Origin: Rubrivivax sp.
GTDB lineage: Bacteria; Pseudomonadota; Gammaproteobacteria; Burkholderiales; Burkholderiaceae_C
NCBI GenBank assembly: GCA_027487905.1
Contig: JAIYCR010000002.1
Coordinates: 1 to 64,000 of the forward strand
Direction: 5' to 3'
Length of the DNA stretch: 64,000 nt
Below are positions 11,087 to 18,552 of the stretch, piece after piece. The position numbers and the translations under genes were made by a program. Numbering within the stretch: the first letter of the stretch is position 1; every line of letters begins with the position of its first letter. The notes under the pieces were generated by a model. It searched no databases, had not been told where the DNA came from, and saw only the letters and a program-made list of their open reading frames with translations.

Positions 11087-12421
11087 TTACCGCTCGCGCG
11101 CCGGCAGCACCGTGCCACGGCAAGGGCCGAAGCCCAGACTGCGCGCGCCCGGCTGCTCGCAACGGCCGCGCAGCTCCACCGTGTCGCCGTCTTCGAGGAA
11201 GGCCCGCGTCTCGCCGTGGGCCAGCGTGAGCCGCTGCTTGCCGCCGGCGGTCAGCTCCAGCAGCGAGCCGCCCTGCTCCGGCCGCGGCCCGGACAGGGTG
11301 CCGGTGCCCAGCAGGTCGCCGGGCGCCAGGTTGCAGCCGCCCACCGTGTGGTGGGCCACCAACTGGGCGAGCGTCCAGTAGGCGTCCTGGGCGTTGGACT
11401 GCATCAGCCTTTGCGCCGGCAGGCCCCGCTCGCGCATGGACGCAGTCTGCAGGCGTACCTCCAGCTGGATGTCCAGCGCGCCGCGCGCGCGGTTCTCCAC
11501 GCCATCGAGGTAAGGCAGCGGCTGCACGTCGTCGACAGCACGCTCGAAGGGGCGGCGGAAGGGCTCGAGCGCCGCCATCGTCACCACCCAGGGCGACACG
11601 GTGCTGGCGAAGTTCTTGGACAGGAAGGGGCCCAGCGGCTGGTACTCCCAGCCCTGGACGTCGCGCGCGGACCAGTCGTTGAGCAGCACCAGGCCGAAGA
11701 GGTGGGCCTGCGCCTGCTCGATGGACACCGGCTCGCCCAGCGGGTTGGGCAGACCGATCACCGCGCCGAGCTCGAGCTCGTAGTCCAGGCGCTGGGTGGG
11801 TCCGAAGCGCGGCGTGCCGGCCTCGGCCGGCACCGGCGCCTGCTGGCCCCAGGGGCGGCGCACCGCCTGCGGGCTCACGCCGATCGACGACGCCCGGCCG
11901 TGGTAGCCGATGGGCACCCAGCGGTAGTTGGGCAGCAGCGGTGCGTCAGGCCGGAAGAGCGCGCCCACGGTACGCGCGTGGTGGATGCCGGCGTAGAAAT
12001 CGGTGTAGTCGCCCACCGAGAAGGGCAGGCCCATCTCGGCATCGGCCTGCGCCACCAGGCAGGGCTGCAGGGCGGCCTGCCGGGCGCTGCCCGCGGTGAG
12101 GCCCTCGCTCAGCGCCTCGCGCACGGCCTGCCAGGCCGCAGGGCCTCGCGCCATGAAGGCATTGAGGTCGCCCCCCGCCAGCGGCTGCAGATCGGGCGCA
12201 AGCCGCTCGGCCTCGACGCCTTGCCAGGCACCGCTGGCCGATGCGAGCCGCAGGTCGAGGATCTGGTCGCCGATGGCCACGCCGATGCGCCAGGGCTCGT
12301 CGCTGCCGGTGCGGCGAAAGCGCCCGTAGGGCAGGTTCTGCACCGGGAAATCCGTGCCCTCGGTTTCGGCCGAGGCCAGCCAGCTGCGGCGTTGGGGGTC
12401 GTGGGTGGCGTCCAGCGGCAT
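11087..12421 (-). CDS. fahA: fumarylacetoacetase
   Basis: Hydrolyses fumarylacetoacetate to fumarate and acetoacetate, the last step of homogentisate breakdown. The 444-residue length is that of the full two-domain enzyme. Residues matching the mouse active site are all present: Asp141 and His148 (DFYAGIHH), Glu215 and Glu217 (ELELG), Asp249 (NDWSARD) and Lys269 (LSKNF). ATG 12421 is preceded by GGAA. It is the last gene of a five-gene aromatic operon running from 16187. The homogentisate dioxygenase and maleylacetoacetate isomerase expected upstream in the pathway are not in this window, so the enzyme may act on a related fumarylacyl substrate. Confidence 0.93.
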   Translation of the reverse strand: MPLDATHDPQRRSWLASAETEGTDFPVQNLPYGRFRRTGSDEPWRIGVAIGDQILDLRLASASGAWQGVEAERLAPDLQPLAGGDLNAFMARGPAAWQAVREALSEGLTAGSARQAALQPCLVAQADAEMGLPFSVGDYTDFYAGIHHARTVGALFRPDAPLLPNYRWVPIGYHGRASSIGVSPQAVRRPWGQQAPVPAEAGTPRFGPTQRLDYELELGAVIGLPNPLGEPVSIEQAQAHLFGLVLLNDWSARDVQGWEYQPLGPFLSKNFASTVSPWVVTMAALEPFRRPFERAVDDVQPLPYLDGVENRARGALDIQLEVRLQTASMRERGLPAQRLMQSNAQDAYWTLAQLVAHHTVGGCNLAPGDLLGTGTLSGPRPEQGGSLLELTAGGKQRLTLAHGETRAFLEDGDTVELRGRCEQPGARSLGFGPCRGTVLPARER

Positions 12422-12437
12422 GGGTGGGGTTCCGTGT

Positions 12438-12689
12438 TCAGGCGGGAAGGTCAGGGGCAGGCTCGAGCCCGGCACGCGCGGCCTTCAAGGCCTCGGCGAG
12501 CGTGTCCAGGTTGCCGATGTGGTTGGCCAGCAGCAGGATCAGCCGGGCGTTGAGCAGCCGGCTGCTGGCCGCGTCCAGGCCCCGGTGGGACAGCATCAGC
12601 GCTTCGTAGAAATCGTCGCCCGGGCCATAGGCCGGGCCGGCCGGCCGGCCGGGCTGGTGGAAGTTCGCTTGCGTGTTCAAGGCGGCCAT
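12438..12689 (-). CDS. DUF2783 family small protein
   Basis: An 83-residue protein with the segment DDFYEALMLSHRGLDAASSR and the highly conserved NARLILLLANHIGN, which mark the uncharacterised DUF2783 family. These proteins are usually found beside flavin-dependent aromatic hydroxylases, as here: it lies 61 bases after the hydroxylase and 16 bases before fahA. Its function is unknown; a helper or partner of the hydroxylase is a guess from linkage. No clear Shine-Dalgarno sequence was seen for ATG 12689. Confidence 0.8.
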   Translation of the reverse strand: MAALNTQANFHQPGRPAGPAYGPGDDFYEALMLSHRGLDAASSRLLNARLILLLANHIGNLDTLAEALKAARAGLEPAPDLPA

Positions 12690-12750
12690 GGCGGATGGGC
12701 AAGGAGGGTGTTGCAGCGTTGAAGCGGCGCCGCAGCGGCGCCGCTTCGGG

Positions 12751-14592
12751 TCACGCCGGAGCGCCGGCGTCGGCGCCAGCGAGGGCCAGCGCGCGCTGCA
12801 GCGCCGCGCCCACCGCTGCCGCATCCAGCTGGCGCCAGCGAGCGGCCACATGCTGGTCGGGCCGCAGCAGCACGGCGGTGCCGCAGCGGCCCTCCTGGCG
12901 CGCCGCCACCCGGCCATCGCGGTCCACCAGCACGGCGCTGCGCTGGACCTGCGGGCCACCCAGGCGCTCGGGCAGGGCCTGCAAAGCCTCCCGGGCCGAG
13001 GCTTCATCGGGCGTCACCAGCACGCAGCGCAGCGGCACCGGCGAGGCTGCGATCAGCGCCGTCAACGCCGCCCAGGGCCAGGGGTCAGGGTCACGGTCAG
13101 GACTGCCTCCTTGCAGCGGCCCGAAGAGCAGCAGCGAGAAATCGCCCCCGGTGTGGGCCAGCAGCCAGTCGTCCGCGCCGCGCCGCAGGTCGTACACCGG
13201 CGCATCGTGCAGCGGCGAGCCGGGCGGCTGGCCGTGCTCGAAGGCCACCGTGCCATCGGGCGCCGGCACGTCCGGCGTGTTCAAGGCCGACCCGTGCAGC
13301 ACCGACGGGATGGACAGGCGACCGGAGTTCACCAGGCCGCGCGCGAAGGGGTGCTCGGCCGCGAGCGTAAGCACGGCATTTCGGAAGTCGGCCGACACCG
13401 CGCTCTTGGGCGTGATGAAGTCGGTCGAGCGGGTGGAGTTGGCCAGGTTCTCGTCGGCCGCGGCCACGCGCTCGTCGCTGTAGGAATCGAGCAGCACTTC
13501 GCCGGCCACGCCGCGCAGCACCAGGTCGAGCTTCCAGCCGAGGTTGTCCGCGTCCTGGATGCCCGAGTTCGCACCCCGCGCGCCGAAGGGCGACACCTGG
13601 TGCGCCGCATCGCCGGTGAACAGCACCCGGCCATGTCGGAAGCGGCCCATGCGCCGGCACTGGAAGGTGTAGACGCTCACCCATTCCAGCTCGAAGGGCC
13701 GGTCGGGCCCGAGCATCGCGCGGATGCGCGGAATCACCCGCTCGGGCTGCTTCTCGGCCTCCGGGTCGGCGTCCCAGCCGAGCTGGAAGTCGATGCGCCA
13801 CACGTTGTCGGCCTCGCGGTGCAGCAGCACGCTGGTGCAGGCCGGCGTGTCGCTGCCGGTGCGGGCGGCCGACGCCGGATGGAAGGGCGGATCGAACCAG
13901 AACCAGCGCTCGGTGCGGTCGGCGGGGAAGAGTTCTCGCTGCATCACCACGTCGGCGATGAGGAAGCGGTCCTGGAAGACGCGGCCCTCCATGTCCAGGC
14001 CCATCGAGCGACGGATGGGGCTGCGCGCACCGTCGGCCACCACCAGCCAGTCGGCGTCGAGCTCGAAACCGCCCTCGGGGGTCTGCACCGTCAGCCGCAC
14101 GCCGCCTTGCTCGCCGCCGCCGATCGCCACGCCGGTGACCTTGTGCTTGAAGCGAAGGTCCAGGCCGGGCAGCTCCATCGCGCGCCGCACCAGGATCTCC
14201 TCCAGGTGGTACTGCTGCAGGTTGACCATGCCCGGGCGGCGGTGGCCGGCCTCGGGCAGCAGGTTGAACTGGAAGACCTCGGCCTCGCGGTGGAAGGTGC
14301 GGCCCACGTTCCAGGTGACGCCGCGCTGCACGACCGCTTCGCCGCAACCCAGGCGGTCGAGGATCTCCAGCGTGCGCTTGGCATAGCACAGGCCGCGCGA
14401 GCCCACGCTCACCGTGTCGTCGTCGTCGAGCAGCACCACAGGCTGGCCGCGTTGGGCGAGGTCGATGGCCGCGCTCAGGCCCACCGGGCCGGCCCCCACG
14501 ACGACGACCGGCCGGCGCAGCACTCGGGGGGCGGCATCGAGCTCGGGCGCCCGACGGGACTCGAAACGGGGGTAGGTGTAGGTGGACAGCAT
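12751..14592 (-). CDS. FAD-dependent aromatic ring hydroxylase
   Basis: A 613-residue group A flavoprotein monooxygenase of the PcpB/MhpA type. GAGPVG at 33-38 binds FAD, VADGARSP is the middle motif, and LFTGDAAHQVSPFGARGANSGIQDA is cut here only by its role: GDAAH binds the FAD ribityl chain. Residues after about 450 form the thioredoxin-like C-terminal domain of this subgroup. It inserts one oxygen into a phenolic ring with NAD(P)H. In the operon it follows the VOC gene by 25 bases and precedes DUF2783. The substrate cannot be read from sequence; linkage to fahA suggests a route that ends in a fumarylacetoacetate-like compound. Confidence 0.88.
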   Translation of the reverse strand: MLSTYTYPRFESRRAPELDAAPRVLRRPVVVVGAGPVGLSAAIDLAQRGQPVVLLDDDDTVSVGSRGLCYAKRTLEILDRLGCGEAVVQRGVTWNVGRTFHREAEVFQFNLLPEAGHRRPGMVNLQQYHLEEILVRRAMELPGLDLRFKHKVTGVAIGGGEQGGVRLTVQTPEGGFELDADWLVVADGARSPIRRSMGLDMEGRVFQDRFLIADVVMQRELFPADRTERWFWFDPPFHPASAARTGSDTPACTSVLLHREADNVWRIDFQLGWDADPEAEKQPERVIPRIRAMLGPDRPFELEWVSVYTFQCRRMGRFRHGRVLFTGDAAHQVSPFGARGANSGIQDADNLGWKLDLVLRGVAGEVLLDSYSDERVAAADENLANSTRSTDFITPKSAVSADFRNAVLTLAAEHPFARGLVNSGRLSIPSVLHGSALNTPDVPAPDGTVAFEHGQPPGSPLHDAPVYDLRRGADDWLLAHTGGDFSLLLFGPLQGGSPDRDPDPWPWAALTALIAASPVPLRCVLVTPDEASAREALQALPERLGGPQVQRSAVLVDRDGRVAARQEGRCGTAVLLRPDQHVAARWRQLDAAAVGAALQRALALAGADAGAPA

Positions 14593-14617
14593 CGTCGTCG
14601 CGTCGGCAGCCGGTGGC

Positions 14618-15166
14618 TCAGGCCGGCTCGTGCCCGGCCATGGCCCGTTCGTGCATCCAGGCCGCGTGCTTGGGTGCCCGGCGCGTCTGCGCCCATTCGT
14701 CCAGCATCGCCCACTTCACTTCGTCCAGCCGCTGGTTCATCTCGGGCGTGGAGGTGTCCACCGCCAGCTCGATGCGGTGTCCGTTGGGGTCGAAACAGTA
14801 GATGGACTGGAAGAGGGTGTGGTCGGTGGGGCCGAGCACCTCCACGCCCGCGGCCATCAGGCGGGCACGGGCAGCCAGCAGCTCGTCCATCGAACCCACC
14901 TTGAAGGCGATGTGCTGGACCCACTCCGGCGTGTTGGTGTCCCGGCCCATCGCGGGCGAGTTGGGCAGCTCGAAGAAGGCCAGCACGTTGCCGCCGCCCG
15001 CATCGAGGAAGACGTGCATGTAGGGGTCGGCCGCGCCGGTGGAGGGTACGCGGTCCTCGGCGATGGCGAGCACGAAGTCCATGCCCAGGTGGTCGCGGTA
15101 CCAGTGCACGGTTTCGCGCGCGTCGCGGCAGCGGTAGGCGGCGTGGTGGATGCCTTGCAGGGCCAT
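14618..15166 (-). CDS. VOC superfamily protein (glyoxalase/extradiol dioxygenase fold)
   Basis: A 182-residue vicinal oxygen chelate protein with candidate metal ligands in IHHAAYRC (near the N-terminus), EWVQHIAFKV and GHRIELAV (Glu), the H-H-E pattern of this superfamily. The C-terminal 35 residues extend beyond the fold. ATG 15166 has GGGAG six bases upstream. In the operon it lies between the MBL-fold gene and the hydroxylase, so it may be the ring-cleavage or an isomerising enzyme of this pathway; the sequence does not decide which. Confidence 0.82.
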   Translation of the reverse strand: MALQGIHHAAYRCRDARETVHWYRDHLGMDFVLAIAEDRVPSTGAADPYMHVFLDAGGGNVLAFFELPNSPAMGRDTNTPEWVQHIAFKVGSMDELLAARARLMAAGVEVLGPTDHTLFQSIYCFDPNGHRIELAVDTSTPEMNQRLDEVKWAMLDEWAQTRRAPKHAAWMHERAMAGHEPA

Positions 15167-15233
15167 GTCGGGCTCCCGGTGGAACGGTGGTGAAGGGCAG
15201 AGGGCGAAAAGCAGCAGCGCCGCCCAGGGACGC

Positions 15234-16187
15234 TCAGCTCTCCAGGGCTTCCCACATCTGGCGGTCGCGCTCGGCCGTCCAGATTCGCGGGTCGCGGTGT
15301 CCGCTGGCCTCGTCGTGGGCGCGGGTGACGTCAAAGGGCATGCAGTGGTCGAAGATCACCCACTGGCCGTAGCTCGGGCGCAGGCGTTCGAGGGTGGCCT
15401 TGTAGACCGACTTCAGGTCGGCCCCGGCGGCCACGCCGGCCTTCACGCTGGCATAGAGCTCGCTGACGAAGGCGCGGGTGCCGGCCAGGCCCTGGGCCAC
15501 CTGCTCGGGCGTGCGCAGCGCCGCGCCGCGGCCGGGCACCAGCTGCTGCGGGCCCAGCGCGGCCAGCGCATCCAGCGTGGCCGGCCAGTCCTCGAAGTAG
15601 GCATCGCCGGCATAGGGCGTGGCATCGAACTCGACCAGGTCGCCGCTGAAGAGGATGCGGTCCTGGGGCAGCCACACCACGGTGTCGCCCTTGGTGTGGC
15701 CGCGGCCGAGCTGCAGCAGCTGCACTTCCAGCGAGCCCAGCCACAGCGTCATGCGGCCACGGAAGGTCATCGTCGGCCAGGTGAGGCCGGCCGGCACGCT
15801 CTGCACATTGCGGAAGAGCCGCGGGAAGCGGCCGATCTCGCTGGCCTTGTCCTGCTCGCCGCGCTCGACGATGAGGTCGCGGGTGTCTTCGCTGGCCAGG
15901 ATGTGCTCGGCCCCGTAGGCCGAGGCACCCAGCACGCGGACTGCGTGGTAGTGGCTCAGCACCACCCAGCGGATGGGCTTGTCGGTGACCTCGCGGATGC
16001 GCCGGATGACGTCGGCCGCCATGGCCGGCGTGGCCTGCGTGTCGATGACCATCACCTCGCGGTCGCCGATGACGATGCCCGTGTTCGGGTCGCCCTCGGC
16101 GGTGTAGGCGTAGGCATGGTCGGACAGCCGGTCGAAGCTGACGGTCTTCTCTTCGAGGTCGGCCTGGCTGGCAAAGGCTTTGGTCAT
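15234..16187 (-). CDS. MBL-fold metallo-hydrolase with altered zinc motif
   Basis: A 317-residue metallo-beta-lactamase-fold protein. GHTKGD and LFSGDLV provide the usual later ligands, but the HxHxDH motif reads HYHAVR, so the Asp and third His of the second zinc site are absent. It is the first gene of the aromatic operon and is divergent from the IclR regulator. Members of this fold act as thioesterases, lactonases or quinoprotein-linked hydrolases; which applies here is unknown. A mononuclear or zinc-free role is inferred from the missing ligands. Confidence 0.85.
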   Translation of the reverse strand: MTKAFASQADLEEKTVSFDRLSDHAYAYTAEGDPNTGIVIGDREVMVIDTQATPAMAADVIRRIREVTDKPIRWVVLSHYHAVRVLGASAYGAEHILASEDTRDLIVERGEQDKASEIGRFPRLFRNVQSVPAGLTWPTMTFRGRMTLWLGSLEVQLLQLGRGHTKGDTVVWLPQDRILFSGDLVEFDATPYAGDAYFEDWPATLDALAALGPQQLVPGRGAALRTPEQVAQGLAGTRAFVSELYASVKAGVAAGADLKSVYKATLERLRPSYGQWVIFDHCMPFDVTRAHDEASGHRDPRIWTAERDRQMWEALES

Positions 16188-16274
16188 GCGGGGGATCTCT
16201 CGGGCGGCGCGCGGCCGCGTGGCGACGGTGCAGGCCCCTGGGCGGCCCGCTCGCATCGAGTTGGAACGGACTTG

Positions 16275-16305
16275 ATCATAGACCCGCAATTCGTTAATGT
16301 CTAAC
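16275..16305 (-). promoter_or_regulatory. promoter and palindromic operator of the aromatic operon
   Basis: Reading the minus strand, TAGACA (16303-16298) and TATGAT (16280-16275) are separated by exactly 17 bases, giving a good sigma-70-type promoter for the operon that begins at 16187. The palindrome GTTA-N5-TAAC at 16293-16305 covers the -35 and also the ATG at 16297 of the divergent IclR gene. IclR proteins bind such short palindromes, so one site could control both directions. Confidence 0.55.
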
Positions 16306-17226
16306 CCATTCAACAAAACGGAAAGCCGAGCCGCCGCCATGCGCCCTCAACCGCCTGCTGCCCCACCCGCCCGCCGCGCCGCTGCGAGCGGCTCAGAAGA
16401 GGGTCGGGAGCAACGCGGCATCCAGAGCGTGGAGGTGGGCGGGCAGCTGCTGCTGGCCCTGGCCGACCGCGGCCAGGCGCTGGCGCTGAAGGACCTGGCC
16501 GCCCACGCCGGCATGTCGCCCGCCAAGGCCCACCCCTACCTGGTGAGCTTCTGCAAGCTCGGTCTCATCGCGCAGGACGCCACCAGCGCGCGCTACGGCC
16601 TGGGGCCCCTGGCCCGCCAGCTCGGCCTGATCGGCCTGCAGCAGGTCGACCCGGTGCGCCTGGCCAGCCAGGCGCTGCCCGCGCTGGCGCTGCGCCTGGG
16701 CCACACGGTGGCGGTGGCGGTGTGGGGCAACCAGGGCCCCACCATCGTGCGCATCGAGCAGGGGCCGGCGGCCATCGTGGTCAACATGCGGCACGGAACG
16801 GTGGTGTCGCTGCGGGGAACGGCCTCGGGCCGGCTCTTCGCGGCGCATGGCGATGCCCGGCGCCAGCGCGAAGGCGCCTTGAGCGCCGCCGAGGCCGGCG
16901 CCATCCGCGCGCAGGGTATGGCCACCGCACTGGACGGCCTGGTCAGCGGCATCAGCGCGGCGGCCACGCCGGTGTTCGATGCCACCGGCGAGCTGGTGCT
17001 GGCACTGACCGCCATCGGACCATCCGCCGTGTTCGACGCCCGCGCGGAAGGTGAACTGGCCACTTTGCTGAAGGACGCCGCGCAGTCGCTCAGCCGTGCG
17101 CTGGGCGCCCCGGCCGAACCGCCCGCCCCGCGCGATCAGTCGCTGGATGCGCCAGGCGCGGCGCCGGCCGTGGCGCTTGAAGGGGCCACCACAGCCTTGC
17201 GCGGCCGGCCTCGCCGCAGGGGCTGA
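16297..17226 (+). CDS. IclR family transcriptional regulator
   Basis: A 309-residue regulator with an N-terminal winged helix-turn-helix (about 42-105, including LKDLAAHAGMSPAKAHPYL) and the IclR effector-binding domain (about 115-265, RHGTVVSLRGTASGRLF and SGISAAATPVFDATGEL). It lies divergent to the aromatic operon at 16187-11087 and very likely controls it in response to the aromatic substrate or a metabolite. ATG 16297 lacks a Shine-Dalgarno and lies in the presumed operator; ATG 16339 is an alternative. The unusual tail ends in RGRPRRRG, a GRP-type basic motif, encoded where the transposase gene overlaps on the other strand. Confidence 0.88.
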   Translation: MSNPFNKTESRAAAMRPQPPAAPPARRAAASGSEEGREQRGIQSVEVGGQLLLALADRGQALALKDLAAHAGMSPAKAHPYLVSFCKLGLIAQDATSARYGLGPLARQLGLIGLQQVDPVRLASQALPALALRLGHTVAVAVWGNQGPTIVRIEQGPAAIVVNMRHGTVVSLRGTASGRLFAAHGDARRQREGALSAAEAGAIRAQGMATALDGLVSGISAAATPVFDATGELVLALTAIGPSAVFDARAEGELATLLKDAAQSLSRALGAPAEPPAPRDQSLDAPGAAPAVALEGATTALRGRPRRRG

Positions 17227-17921
17227 AGCCGGCGCGGCGTGGCCGCTTCCACCAGCGCGGCAAAGCCGTCGCCTGGCGGGCCGCCCAGCACCCAGCCCTT
17301 GTCCACCGCATCGGCCAGTGACTGCGCGCGGCGGGTGGCCAGCCCCGCATCGAGCCGCCGCTTCCAGCCGAGCTCGCGCTCGAAGGGGGTGTTGCCCAGC
17401 GCCCACCAGGCAGCGGCCTCCTGCACCACCGGGTCGCGGCGGCGCCCGAGGTGGTGGTCGCGGCTGCTCCACTGCGGCGGCACGAGACCGCCGGCCGCCG
17501 GCGTGTCGGCCACCACCCGCCGCCCGGTGGCCAGCGCCTGCCAGCCCGCCTCCGACTCGACCATCAGCAGCGCGTCGAGCAGGGATTCAGCCGGGTCGAC
17601 CACCGTGGTGCGAAAGCGTCCGTCCCACAGCCCGCCACTGCGCCCGTGGCGGCGGTTGAAGTGCGCGCCGTAGCGCCGCCCGACCGACTGCATCAACCGG
17701 CTCAGCCCCCCTGCGTGTTCGGGCGTCAGCAGCAGCAGGAAGCCCTGGGGCCACAGACCGTAGCCGTGGACCTGCACCGCCTGGTCGCGGCTCGCCTGGT
17801 GCAGCGCGGCCTGCCAGGCCTGCGCATCGTGCTCGTCCACCGCCAGGCAACCGAAGTTGTGCGCCCGCTGCAGCAGCAAGTGGGGCAGGCGGGGAATCTC
17901 CAGGCGGGGAAGGCGGGCCAC
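17136..17921 (-). CDS. degenerate REP-associated (RAYT/IS200-like) transposase
   Basis: A 261-residue protein of the Y1/REP-associated transposase group, recognisable from MARLPRLEIP at the start, SVGRRYGAHFNRRHGRSGGLWDGRF in outline, and the WWALGNTPFERE segment late in the protein. The catalytic HUH motif, normally NHxH, reads QGFL, and the tyrosine-bearing LNPVRAG-type helix reads VESEAGW, so it should be inactive as a nuclease. It starts with GTG and ends in RRGRPRK, an AT-hook-like motif. The last 91 bases overlap the IclR gene tail to tail. A domesticated DNA-binding role or simple decay are both possible. Confidence 0.75.
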   Translation of the reverse strand: MARLPRLEIPRLPHLLLQRAHNFGCLAVDEHDAQAWQAALHQASRDQAVQVHGYGLWPQGFLLLLTPEHAGGLSRLMQSVGRRYGAHFNRRHGRSGGLWDGRFRTTVVDPAESLLDALLMVESEAGWQALATGRRVVADTPAAGGLVPPQWSSRDHHLGRRRDPVVQEAAAWWALGNTPFERELGWKRRLDAGLATRRAQSLADAVDKGWVLGGPPGDGFAALVEAATPRRLQPLRRGRPRKAVVAPSSATAGAAPGASSD

Positions 17922-17938
17922 GGCAGGAGCTTATCGAA

Positions 17939-17959
17939 GCCGCGGGGCAACCCCGCGGC
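17939..17959. repeat. perfect GC-rich hairpin upstream of the RAYT gene
   Basis: GCCGCGGGG (17939-17947) and CCCCGCGGC (17951-17959) pair perfectly over nine bases around a three-base loop. It lies between the pilin gene end (18017) and the transposase start (17921). With no run of T it is a poor intrinsic terminator in either direction, though it could slow polymerase after the pil operon. RAYT genes are typically next to REP palindromes, so it may be one. Confidence 0.55.
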
Positions 17960-18016
17960 GCTGGCCCCCATGGACGCCTGCCGGCCCTGTAGGTCGCTAT
18001 TCGCCGCCGTTGGCCC

Positions 18017-18544
18017 TTACTGCCGCCAGCAGGCCGCCACCGCAGCGGCTGCGGTCGCATAGCGGCTGGTGGTGAAGCTGCCGGCCGCCACGCCCTTGCG
18101 CCCGAGCTGGTCGATGGTGAGGTTGCCGCAGGGGTCGTTGGCCATCGCGCCGGTGCGCGTGGCGGTGATCACATAGTCCTGCTGGTTGGCCACCACCGCG
18201 ATGTTGTATCGGGCAGCACCCTCGCCGGTGCGCGGTGAGGTGGCGAAGGCCGCCGGGAACTGGCTCGCCGCGGTCACCGCCGTGCCGGCGCGGTTCTGGT
18301 CGTAGCGGAAGTTCTCGGTGAAGAAGCGCTCCATCCACTGGTGCGCCTGCATCAGCTCGCCGGCCGCCTGGGCGCGCGCGCCCTTGGCCACGCTGTCGCG
18401 GTAGCTCGGGTAGGCGATGGCCGAAAGAATGGCCACCACCGCCAGGGTGATCAGCAGTTCGACCAGCGTGAAGCCGCGCTGGCCGCGCCGAACACGGCGC
18501 CCGGCTCGGCCGGGGCCGGCGGGGTGAAGAAGCGATTCGCTCAT
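18017..18544 (-). CDS. pilE: type IV pilin PilE-like minor pilin
   Basis: A 175-residue prepilin. The leader ends QRG and cleavage before FTLVELL leaves Phe1 and Glu5, followed by the hydrophobic helix that packs in the fibre core. Two cysteines near the end (DPCGN and AACWRQ) would form the C-terminal disulphide loop. ATG 18544 is preferred over ATG 18550 because GAGG is six bases upstream of the former and touches the latter. It directly follows pilY1 and closes the minor pilin operon, so it is more likely a minor subunit than the major pilin. Confidence 0.9.
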   Translation of the reverse strand: MSESLLHPAGPGRAGRRVRRGQRGFTLVELLITLAVVAILSAIAYPSYRDSVAKGARAQAAGELMQAHQWMERFFTENFRYDQNRAGTAVTAASQFPAAFATSPRTGEGAARYNIAVVANQQDYVITATRTGAMANDPCGNLTIDQLGRKGVAAGSFTTSRYATAAAAVAACWRQ

Positions 18545-18552
18545 GAACATCC

